Origin: Anoplopoma fimbria
Taxonomy: Eukaryota > Chordata > Actinopteri > Perciformes > Anoplopomatidae
Direction: 5' to 3'
NCBI RefSeq assembly: GCF_027596085.1
Contig: NC_072450.1
Span: forward strand, 31,649,676 to 31,713,675
Length of the DNA: 64,000 nt
In this document: positions 13,961 through 25,300 of the stretch, in pieces
Layout: every line of letters starts with the position of its first letter
Numbering within the stretch: the stretch's first letter is position 1
Position numbers and translations under genes: made by a program
The notes under the pieces: generated by a model
Seen by the model: the letters and a program-made list of their open reading frames with translations, nothing else
What the model was told of the DNA's origin: nothing
The model's database searches: none

Positions 13961-14173
13961 AGGCGAGTATTTCTTTTTATTGTTTATGTGTAATTTTCCA
14001 GGTGTGTAAAGGCCTTCAGTATGAGTGAACATTATGTATGAAAGAAGTGATGTCAAGTGCCAATCAGAATTCAGAAATATTTGGTGGGTTCTTTGTCATC
14101 AAATCTATTTTTATTCTTTTTCAAAACTAACTTTAATTGTTGCTCATTTAGACTAGAATATTTATAGCTATAT

Positions 14174-14505
14174 TGTGATAACCCCTGGGGTCATCTGGAG
14201 GTTGGACTGGTTACTAATCTACTGATTGATTGGCTGATTGATCCGGAACACCTGGGCCCAGTGTTCCCAGTGTTCCCAGTGTTCCCAGTGTACTTAAACC
14301 ACAAATGCAGCTTTGTCACTGGCTCTCCACTCTACTGTGACTTTGCTCTCCCATTCTAACTATTAAACCCCAGAGTTTAGTTACTTAAATTAAAACTTTC
14401 ATTTGTTTTAACATGGTCTGATTTGTTAAATAAAACTTTTATTGGTTAACACTTGATATTGATGTGTCTCACTTTTATAATGGCTCCTTGAGCCCGGTTG
14501 TAACA
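14174..14505 (+). mobile_element. Candidate solo LTR
   Basis: It starts TGTGATAACCCC and ends GGTTGTAACA, so the TG...CA ends are imperfect inverted repeats. Inside are 'gtacttaaaccac' and, near the 3' end, 'aaataaaactttt', which fits a polyA signal. The flanks 'ctata' and 'ctatt' are a near match for a 5 bp target duplication. It contains a 10 bp tandem (cagtgttccc, three units, about 14258-14292). No internal retroelement coding sequence is nearby. Confidence 0.4.
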
Positions 14506-15758
14506 CTATTGAGAAAAAGTTGAACATCATGAAGGCCTAGGAGGTCATTTCAGATTTAAGTAACATGGCTTAAACTTGTGTGTAAAAAATGTGACTAAAA
14601 TCAAAAGTAAGGTGTGTTAAAGGGGCTAAATAACACAGGTCCATTTTAATATACACAAATGCATTACAACTTGTCGCAAAATGAAAGAACCTTGCTGAAA
14701 AAGAACTCAATAAGGATCCAAAGTCCCTTCTTAATGTATTGCCAGAGTGTAATACTCAGGTGCGTTTTTTAAGCCATCTGAAAGGCGCTGGCTCCAACAT
14801 TCACATTCTCTCAGAGTGTGCTATTTTCATATTCTGGGGGCAGCAGCAGGAGCGCTGAGGATGACGTTGCATTAAAAACAAAGGAGAGGGGGGGGGAGAG
14901 TTGTCATCCCTCTCTCAGCAACGACTCCCCCAAGCTGCTGCAGTGCAACTTGTGTTCTGTCTATTACATATTGTCTATTCTTACATCCTGCAGAGGTGAA
15001 ATAATAATAATAAATTAAAAAAAAAAACACACAGCGGTGGCACACAGTCTGCAGCCCATATAACCCCAACAATTGGCCCATCTCAAAGCTACGCGTGACA
15101 GAGGTCCTCCACCTCCAACGCAACTGCATTAAGCCGCTGAACTCCTCTGAATCCAGCCGTACTGTGGGTTGAGAGCGCCGAGCACCTTCTAAGTAATACA
15201 CTCTGTCATCTGACAGCCGTCCTGGAGCCACAAAGGGGTTAAAGCGTTTTTCCCCAGAGGAATGCTGAAACGCACCACGTCTACGTGACCGGCGACTTAA
15301 TGTCTTCGTCAGCCGGTGAGAGCGGGTGCTACGCTGCCGTCTGACAAGCAATCCATCACAGGGAACACACAGACAGAGAGCTGCATGCCGCCACATAAAG
15401 TGTCCGCGAGACAGACATGCTAAAAATACACGCCAACGGCACGCAGGTGCATCAGACACACTTGCACTTGTTAACATGCTGACAGTCATCAAACACAGGG
15501 AGACAGACGGACGGCACAAACACACTCCAAAATACTCTGCCCCCGAAAAACTCTCAAAGTGGGTGGCAGACGGACAACACAAAATAAGGGGGGGGGGGGT
15601 GGAATGTGGATTTACACCCCTAGTAATCCCAAGGTTTGTTTACACTCCCAGAAGTGAAGTGAAATTTTAAAGGGCTATCTCTGTAGCGTGCTGGAGAGCA
15701 GATTCACCCAATTACACAGCAGCCCCCAGTGTGACATAGTAAACCTGCTGTAAGATTG

Positions 15759-15760
<2 letters not shown>
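14506..15760. other. Intronic stretch, no supported gene
   Basis: It contains the longest non-repeat open frame of the window (minus strand, 14872-15582, 236 codons), which has no domain I recognise and translates an A/T run and a TAA-repeat patch. G runs occur at about 14889-14897 and 15587-15598. Confidence 0.5.

Positions 15761-15840
<80 letters not shown>
15761..15840. repeat. Perfect (TG)40 microsatellite
   Basis: 80 bp of uninterrupted TG, the longest perfect dinucleotide array in the window. Alternating purine-pyrimidine tracts of this length can adopt Z-DNA. Confidence 0.98.
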
Positions 15841-15841
<1 letters not shown>

Positions 15842-16891
15842 CACCAGACTGTGACCGTGGTAAAACCACAAACTGACTAAATCCATACTGCAGCGTTGAG
15901 AGCAATGCAGCTGCCAATGCTCCAACACACACTAGCAGCCAGAGCAGAGGAAGGCTGTGTGACGCCACAATTCAGCCGGACGCATGAAAAAAGAAACAGC
16001 AAGCAGGCCTGAATTTGGTATGGCTGTGCTGTGTGTAAAATATGATTAAAAAGAAAAACACTGAACATTTAAAGTAGCACATTGACAAGAAGTGGGGGAA
16101 AAAAAGAAAATTACAAGCAGGATTCCTACATTTTGATGGTAAAATAAAGCACGACGTGGCAGACAAGTCTTTTTTCTTTCATACTCTACTTTCCCTTCAT
16201 TGTATCAGACAGCTGAGGCGTGGCAGTGACTGTGTCGGAGCCAGACGAGGGCTTTAGTTAATGGGGACAGACATGAAGAGGGGGGGCCTCGCCCGTACTG
16301 AAGATTTGATCCTTTCGTCTTATCGGCTTCTTTTTTTCAAATGACCTTGCTGCACGGACTTTTATGCTTCTTTCCTTTTATTCTCCGCCGGTGATTGGAT
16401 GGGCCTCTCCAGTCTCGTCTCAAATCTCTGCCACCTTGATGAATGTGTTCCACCCCCATTTATGTTGCTTTGACCAATCTCTCCCCACCCCCCCTTCACT
16501 ACCAGCCACAGTATGGATCTTGGCTGTAGCACAAGTTTGAAGAGGTACCCACACACATGATCACATGCCAAAAAAAGAAAAACTGCTAATAAAGATAGTT
16601 TGGTTCTCTTTATGTAATTGTGTTTTTGCAGTTGAATTAGGTCTACACTGTCCTTTTGTGGGAGCGAAATGCAGTTTTAAAGAGTGTAATTATGTCTTTG
16701 AATGGGATGCAATTGCTGCTTTTAATTTTAGGAACTGAGTGCTGGGTGCCTGCAGGGTCCAAAAAGCTATGGTTGGTACCTCAGACAATTAATAATGCAT
16801 ACATGGAGGGGATGAGAGTACAGGGGATCCTGTTCTCGCAGTTCAACACTGTAAAATCACCTGAAGCATGAAAAGGGAGCACAGCCTCCAT

Positions 16892-16928
<37 letters not shown>

Positions 16929-19811
16929 TCATGTTGACTTTTGGCTGCAAAGCCACAAAGTAAAAGCTTTGACGCACCGCACAACACAAGATGCAGCAGG
17001 AGGGGGACGCGGAGCAGCAAAGAGGGATGAATGCAGAGCAGGGAAAGAGCACTAAAAAAAAAAAAAAAAAAAAAAAGTCCCTACAACACAACATTAAATA
17101 TCCACAAGCCTACTTCTTCAATAATGAATGCGGTGAGCCCCGGCTGTGTGCGGGAGAACGCGTGTGAGAAAAGCGTCCCGGCTTTTTAACAGATATGAGT
17201 AAGCATTTGCCAAGTCAGAGGTGCGAACTAAAGATCCTCCTCATTTTGCCTGTTCCAGAGACGACGCAGGGAGGAGACACCGCCCACTCGCCCGTGTGAC
17301 TTCATACACTCCCTCCTCACTGGTGACTGATTTATAACACAGCTGAAAAGGACACCGTACAAACACCGGACACAGGGAAGTAAGTTCACCTTCGCAATCC
17401 TTACAGAATGGGACTTTTGTGTCAAATAAAAATAAAAAATCTATTTACTAAATGTGTTTGGTATCAGTGAACAGAAAAATACATCAGTGACGAAATAAAA
17501 AAACATTGTAAACACAGTCAGATGTATAGCAGAAAGAAAATGCTGTGAATGATCCCAGCTCCCAGTGTGTCATCTGTAGAATTGGGGGGGTAAATGATGT
17601 GCTACTGATGTGCTGGGGAACAGAAGTTCAAGGTCAGATGATGTGTATCAGCGCCGTATATATACCACATCTGTTATGGTGATATTTTTCGTGTTTAGAA
17701 GCTGTGAAACCAAAGTGTAGAAGAACCCTGAACAACAACTCCTTGTTGTTCCTGCTCTGTTTCTATTTACATTCACAGTCACACCCACTCTTGCCTCGGA
17801 TGCAGCATCAGAGGGGCTCTGAATAGAGTACAGTAAGAGCTGTGTTCAGTGCACACAAAAGGATGCGCTTCTTTTGGCCTCAGCTGGTTCGCTATAGGGG
17901 TGAAAAATGAAAGCGACTCTAATCACTAACCCTGGAACCCTGTTAAGGTCAGATTTAACCCGTTTTCACATGGGATGGCAGTAGAAATACCCTAGATGTT
18001 ATTCTTTTAGCTTGAAATTTGAGGAGTTTTCCTAAATTGACACAACATGCACAAAGTTGAGAATGTATTAAATTGTTTTACTTTTATACAGGTGCGACAA
18101 ATGTTTGTATGTTGAGACTTTTCCCGAAAGAGGTCATGAGAAATGAGGAAAAGAGGTCATGGAGTGAAATTGGTTGAATGTAAGTAGATGTTGAGTTAAA
18201 GATTAAAAGTAACATTAGTAGTTTTGATGATTTATTTAATGATAAAGCAGTGAGGACAGTGAATATTATGAATATGAACAGTGGTATACATTGAATTGCT
18301 ATCCAATATCTGTAGGGCTGAAGATACATTTTAGGGGGACAATTTAACATTACGTTAAGTGAATTTTTTTATTAATTATGAGAAGTAGAAAACAGCTATT
18401 GTATAGATCACTCAGGCTCTGTGGGAGATTTGTCAAGCAGAAGAGAAATAAGCTTGGGGACTACATTTTTATAAACAGAAGGGTTAACAGAAGATAATCT
18501 GTTGGATTATGGGAGTTGTACTCAGGGTTGAGAGTGTTTTTGTCCAAGTATTACAACATGAAATTAACTTAACTTGATTACTTGCCGTACTTTTGGATTA
18601 CCTAAATACCAAAAATGCAAATAAAAATAAAAAAAAAGGAGAAGAAAAGGAATATGCTGAGTGTCACCATTATTCTGCATGTAAAGCAGGAAAAGAGAAA
18701 ATCATCAGAGTGCTGTGCAAAGTTCTACCTTCCAGCTGTGAAAACGCTGCCATCATACAAGGTTTCATCCAATCATTTGGCACATTAGTCTTACCGGATT
18801 TTAACTGGGAGCAGCAGTACTCATTTAAATGAAATAAAAGGATTCTACGTGTCCTTTTTTTTTTTACGTTTGCTGGACCAGAAATATAAAGCGGTGCGCT
18901 CGTTTCATGCAAACCGTCTTTTCAAGCTGGGATGCTTCTCGGCAAGAATACTAATCTTGATGAGCTGGAGAGTTCGAACCATCCCGCTTTATGATAACTT
19001 GCTCCTACTGTGATGTTGTTCCCTTTGTCTGCTTTAAAATCGAAATAGCTGCAATATTTCCACAAAGTGTAAGCATTTTTCTTTTTTTTTTTACTAATGT
19101 AAGATGCCCCTGTGTGAGACTGGTGTCCTGAAGTGTTGTAATGAAGTGTGCCGTTCCATGTCTTCAATTACTCCCCAAGCCTGATTGTAGAATCCTGTGT
19201 TTTTTTTTTTTGTTTGGAGCTAACTAAATTAGGGACCAAAAATTGCAATATCTCCACTGAATTGATTTTCATCATTCTTTCTTCCTTTCTTTCGTTTTCT
19301 TTATATCTTTCTTTGCAAGTCCCCAACCTCATGGAGTTCCAATGCTACAATTTAAAATGAAAGGTTCTCGTCATTATTTTCTATATTGTGCACAAGCTGT
19401 CTCTGTTACTTCCTAGCATCAGTTGCTGATCAGGAGCTAACAGAAAACAACAGAGGCTTTGTTGAATACAGTTTTTTTTTTTTTTTTTTATCCAATCATC
19501 AATTACTAATTTTGTCAATAAATTGTCAGAAAATAGTAAAAATGCCCATTGCAATTTCCTTAAAACACAATGTGACGTCTTTAAAAATGTGTTTTCGTCT
19601 GTTGGTTGGAAAAAAACAAACAAATTAAAGCATCTTACAAATGAGAAGCAGGAACTGGGAAAAGAAAAAGGACTTAAATAGCTGCTATTCATTTTATGTC
19701 GATCAAGTAATCAACCAAGTTTCAGCTTCCGTCACCAAAATGCTACCAGAGCACAAATCCATCCTACATCTGCGAGGCTGCTCACATTTTGACATTCTTG
19801 GCCATTAGAAG
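15841..19811. other. Intronic stretch with simple repeats
   Basis: It holds (CA)n at 16894-16927, an A run at about 17055-17077 and T runs at 18857-18866, 19083-19092, 19201-19211 and 19471-19489. No gene or named element is seen. Confidence 0.6.
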
Positions 19812-20092
19812 CAAAGACTGCATTTAAGAGGTGGACGTAGTCATCGTGATGTCACCCATTGGTTTGTGGACTGCCGAATTTGAAGCCCAGAGTTCTGCGA
19901 TTTCGCCGTTGTTTTTTTTACCGATGCACAGAAGTCAATCATAGTTAGCCCTAAAGCATACGCCTCTTTATGGTCTGTTTGACTCTAAAATGGATCATCA
20001 TTTAATAAATGAACATTATGCTGTATTGAAGAAGGCTTTAAATTAGACTTTATTTTGCAACCGGAGGAGTCGCCCCCTACTGGTCAGTAGAG
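19812..20092 (+). mobile_element. MITE-like element, 'catagactgtatataa' family, copy 2
   Basis: It shares 'gatgtcacccattggtttg', 'ttatggtctgtttgactcta', 'ctgtattgaagaag' and 'cggaggagtcgccccctact' in order with copies at 8579 and 53923. Its 5' end is degraded ('aaagactgcatttaag') and it lacks the block around 'gagggaataaat', so it is the oldest or most deleted copy. Confidence 0.7.
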
Positions 20093-22454
20093 AGAGAACA
20101 AGTTACCCGCTCGATTAGAAGGCATCGCCGTGTCTTCCCATGACTGAACCAGGATCAGTCCCTCTGCTGCCCTGCGGTACTGTGAAGGGAGGATGCTATG
20201 TCCTTGTTTTCACTCTTAGATTGATTAACTGACCTTGATACAATGATCAGCAGCGTGTGACAGTATGACAGCGAAAAATGAATCTTCCATACATTCTGAA
20301 GCGACAAAGAACTTTCATTACAAACACTTTAATTAAACCGGACAGTGACCTGGGACGTGACAGGTTCGGGTTTTTTTTAAAGAAAAATACTGTATGTCTT
20401 TTGAGGTTGTTAATTCTAACATTGCATCCCTATGAATATTTCAAAGAAAATACATTCAGACAATGAATTTAATTCCTAACCTTTGCTTCCCTCATGTTCC
20501 ATATTGTTCCACTGTTGACCCTGTTGCATGAAATCCATTTATAATCACATCCACTCAGGGCGACAGCACAGATGGTGGCATTTATGTCGGCCCCGGCTCC
20601 TCGCATCCTTCGCCTCATCATTACGAAGAAAAGCAGGCACATCGCAGCTTGAACACACGCTCTGACACACGCTCCCTCATTTACCTTCCCTTTCATGGAC
20701 TTTGTTTGTTATTTACATTCTACTTTTGCCTCCTACTTCATCTGCACGGCTTAAAAAAAAAAAAGAGGCGACTTTGTTTGAGAAACGACACTGTTGTTAA
20801 GGAGAAAGCTGCTTTTTGTCCTTAGTCTAATTGAGTCTTTTGCTATTCATCGGGGCAAGGCGACCGGGGCCAGCCAGGGAGGCAATCTCATGCAGATCGC
20901 ATTGAAGGGCTTCATTACCTAGAAGCCAGCTACTTTGTGGTTCCCCCCCACAAGAGAGGCAGAAGTACAGAGAGGGAGACAAAAAAAAAATGTGCATGAA
21001 AAAGAAAGAGAGTCCGTCTCTGCGGGCCTGTGAGGTGGGGGCCAGGGTCAAATTATACCTGCACAACAGAGTCTTTAAGTCTCCACGGCCTTCTGATAAC
21101 ACAGGAGAGGTATTTGTGCTTATGTGCAAGTGTGATTTGCGCGTGTGCACAAGACACGCAGGCGCCGTTTGTGTGTGTGCCCGCACGCCCTAGAAAGAAT
21201 ATAACGCCCCAGGAGGCTTTAAAGGGCTTATATTACTGCATCTGGACCGGTGACTGATGATGTAACATATATAATTCAGATGTACATTGGATAATAAATC
21301 ACATTTGATGAATTAGTAATACACATTTATATGTGATATTGAGCAGCGGTGACTTTGCGCGCATACGCTTTGTTGTGTCGCTGTTGTTGTTTTTTTTACC
21401 CCTGAAGAATGTATTGTGTTAGCTATGTTATGGCTAAGTGTGAAACAAAGGGATGCTGAATTAGCAATGCTGCTCGGTGTAGCCGCCATGAGGAAGAATG
21501 GATGTGCACAGCGAATACAAAAGAAGAAGTCACAGGGTTATTGACAGGCGACATAAGCAGATGTGAATGAAAAAACAAGCCTACAAAGAAACCCCACTTG
21601 ACATGCACGTACACGCTGATGCACAAGTGCAGATGCTGTTGCCAAACGAGGTGAGACAGATAGGAGTAGCAGGTTATTTACAGAGAAACACCAGCATGTC
21701 AGTTTAATCCTCTCTGCCTCCGAGGCCTGCCCTATCCCCATTTAGCACGTCCACAGAAAAAGGGCAGGCTGGCACACACGCCGGCCTGGCAGACAGAGGG
21801 GCCTGGGAGAGAGTGGCAGCCTTGGCCAGGGTTCGCCGCTCTGACCCCCTCTCACCCGAGCTCAGCCCTGTGAGCCGCCCACCACCACTGCCACCGCCGC
21901 AGCCCCCCCGGACTGCCGCGTCCCTGCCCAGCCCCAGAGCCCGCTCATCAGATGTGCCCCGGGCCCAGCACTGGCCCAGCTCTTGCCCAGCTGCCCACTA
22001 TGTTAAAGGGCCAGGGGCCCCCTGCCACTCAGCCCATCTGCCAAGCTGCAGAGCGGAGTCTAGGATCAGAGAGGAGAGAGACACAAACACCAGACACCCG
22101 CGCTCTTAACTCTCTGCTCAAAGCAGCAACAGAGAAATGCCAGATAAAAGATGCACTATAAATGTGCTTCTTTTCACTTATATGGGTTGCTGTGACCCTG
22201 AAATACTGCTCGGGTTTATTCAAGTTAAACTGCATTTAACATGTTCAGACTTAGACTTTCCAGGACGAGATTCGTTTGAGATTTACTGCGAGATCAGCAT
22301 AGCACAATACTATTTTTAGTTGTATTAAGGAAGGGGATTTTTTTATAAAACATCTGGCCCTAGTGGAGCGTGAAATGCTCTGAAAATAGCTCAGCTTTCC
22401 CTGTATTGATCTGAAAAAAATATGTGAACAGCAAACAAATCTGTTGTAGAATAA
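20093..22454. other. Intronic stretch with a GC-rich block
   Basis: Mostly unremarkable. A GC-rich block at about 21770-22070 is rich in CCC and GCC. It is open in two plus-strand frames (21813-22109 and 21952-22161), but the proline-rich translations show no domain. Confidence 0.5.
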
Positions 22455-22799
<345 letters not shown>

Positions 22800-24858
22800 A
22801 GCACACATAGAGACACGTCCTTTGATGCGACATACAGCAGTATTTAACGTTATCCTTCATGCAGGATTATGTATCAGTGTTATCACTTCCAAAACCGCGT
22901 GGGTATTAAATCATCTGCGATCACAGTCGGCTCTTCCGCTGTACGTTGGGAGCGCGAGACGATCAGCTCCGATAAAAGTCTGCATCATGCTCATTTCCCT
23001 TGATCAAGTCCGCTCATTTATCGTCCAAATCTGGGATGACAAGCCTTTACTTATTTTCCCAGCTGCCGGCGGTGATGAGAGCGTAATCAGAAACATCATT
23101 AAGGCCCCTACATAGTCGGCTGTGCCTGTTAGTCCTGTTACACGCCGCACCCGTAATAACTCTGAAAATGCAAATCAACCCCAGGTAATCTATTAATGTC
23201 ACTTCAATTTTATGTCTGCGCTCCAATTTAGCAGATCTTGACACATTTGGCGGGGATCCGTGCTTCCGTGCAGGTACCTCATTTTGCCGGGGTTTCGGGG
23301 AGCAGAGGCCCCGCGCGAAAAAGAGGAGACGGGCCATCTGTCCGCGCGTCCGCTCATTAATGGCCTTGATAATGAAGCACATTCGCAGCCTAACACTCCC
23401 GGGGGCCCCTCTCGCACGAGTTCCAACCGGGCGAAAACAACTTTCGGCAAGTTTGTTTGGCAGTGTAGCAATTATTGTCAATCGCAACCCCCACCCCCAC
23501 ACCCCCAACACCCCCACCCCCTTAGCGCATTGGAGGACGGTTCCAGCGACCTCCTCCTAATTACCTGAAGCGTCACTTCAAGCAGACTTTGTAATTTCCA
23601 ACTACATCACAACCCCCTTGTTAGCTGCAGAAGGGTAGCAGAGCCCTGTAATTCCAGCATATGGTCGACAGACATAGGGGGGGGGGATTCGTCAGCTTGT
23701 TCTGGCCTTAAAGTCGAAGACCCCCATTAACAGGAAAACTGGGTCTACTAATCCTGTGAGATCCGTGCAATCCGCGCGAATGAATTAGAATTGTAATCAC
23801 GGGCCGGGCTTTCACAAACAAGCTACAAACTCACTTTTAATTGAAGTCGCAGTGAGGCATAATTATCTAACGATTACGTATGAAACTGAGAATATAGGAG
23901 GGATATGGAGAGGTAGGGTAAATATTAATTTGATTTGATTTTTTTATCTTTCAATTAAAAAAGAAAAGACCACATAATTTACTTGCCTGATGAGTAGAAA
24001 GACAGGAAATTAAACAAGCCAGGGATTTGTAAAGCACATAAAACAAAATCAATGAGATAATCCACAAAAAAAGTGGTTAAAGCTGCGCTAATTAATATCT
24101 TTATGTGAACAATGGATCAAATGAGTATGTGTAGAGTGTGTGTGGAAAGGGTTGCAATAGTGATGAACCTACAGAGATCCAACTCTGCAGGTCCTCTCAA
24201 TAATACAGAACAGTCTCCTAAGATATACATTGATATCCTATTAATTAGAGGCAGCAAATATATTTTTACTAATATAATTAGGAGATACCAACTAAACCCT
24301 TATGAGACTTTTATGGTTATGTTTCGGCACTTTGCCGAGGTAAGGGAGAGATTGTGGTCACAAAATGTCTGCAGTGACTTGATGCAAGAGACACAATGTG
24401 TTTATTAGCATTTAACTGAAACCACAATCTTCTCCCAACCTTAACCAAAGAGCTTTTCATTTTTTTTACCTAACCCTACCCACACATTCTCTGTGGAATG
24501 AATAGTGATAAGAACATAATTGGGACACAAATTAGTTGCGTTATTTCTAGGAGATGGGGTTGCACTACAGTACAGGGCCTTTACTACAGTGGACGTGAAC
24601 TAAACACAACTGGAGAGAACACAAGCAAAGAGACGAAACACAAGCAAATTAAGACATCTCCACATTTGTATGACACATACGTAGCATTGAGAAAGGAATG
24701 CTCTGAATAATTAAACACAACAAGGTAAGTATACAAAAATCTCTGGAGATGTTACAGCAGATCAAAGTGCAAGTGTAGTGCTAGTGCATAGTGAATAACT
24801 TTAATGTTAAAATAACATAGTTAGCTTATTTTTTTAATGATATTGGAAGTGTATTCAT
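22800..24858. other. Intronic stretch with a candidate conserved block and a C-rich tract
   Basis: 23040-23270 is balanced in composition, free of simple repeats, and carries one POU octamer ATGCAAAT (23168-23175); it looks like a possible conserved noncoding element, but conservation cannot be judged from one sequence. A C-rich tract at about 23485-23523 could form a quadruplex or i-motif. No gene is supported. Confidence 0.4.
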
Positions 24859-25300
24859 CAGGGATGGGTATCAGTAAACAGTACCTTCAGGGTATTGACT
24901 GAAATAACCCAGTACCAAGTAGTATCAAAGCTCCTCCTGTAGAACAATACCTGTTATTGCTATTGATCCTTTAAGCGCCCACATCTAGAAAAAGAAAAAT
25001 ATTGTATTTGTCTATGTGTATTGTTTGGCTGGCAACGTTCTTGAATTTTATGCAACGTGTGATTGGCTCTGTGAACAAGGAGATATGTCTCTTGCAGCTA
25101 ATGTTGCTAAAAGCGTTAAAAATGGTAAGAGCGCTGCGAACCAAAGGTTTGGCGTTATGCTTCCGCTTCAACAAGGTCCCGCCACCGTGGGTCGAGGGAC
25201 AGCGTTAGCATCGGGTACGTCCGAATGAGCGCTGTAGCGGTTAGCTAGGTGTTCATGCACGAACAGACGATGATGGGTATCAAATGAAGTACTCTATTAG
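24859..25300 (+). mobile_element. Possible end of a DNA transposon (hAT-like)
   Basis: CAGGGATGGGTATC at 24859 resembles a fish hAT terminal repeat, followed by sequence with internal partial palindromes ('agtacctt...gggtattgac', 'cagtaccaagtagtatc'). A related 'gatgggtatcaaatgaagta' occurs at about 25272. No opposite terminus or 8 bp target duplication was found, so the boundaries are uncertain. Confidence 0.3.

Noticed and set aside
15675..15968. Open frames with long Thr-His repeats
   Set aside because: Translation of the (TG)40 microsatellite.
21813..22109. Proline/serine-rich frame in a GC-rich block, possible exon or CpG-island promoter
   Set aside because: CCC-rich low-complexity sequence is open in two frames at once, with few CpG clusters and no convincing splice sites or start context.
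22137..22319. Small plus-strand frame near the GC-rich block
   Set aside because: No domain, no splice context and AT-rich downstream; consistent with chance.
23485..23523. C-rich tract considered as a repeat array like CRISPR or telomere
   Set aside because: Irregular spacing and no constant repeat unit; it is a simple low-complexity tract.
24859..25228. Short frames after the hAT-like end, possible transposase N-terminus
   Set aside because: No BED zinc finger or hAT dimerisation motif is visible and the frames are short and overlapping.
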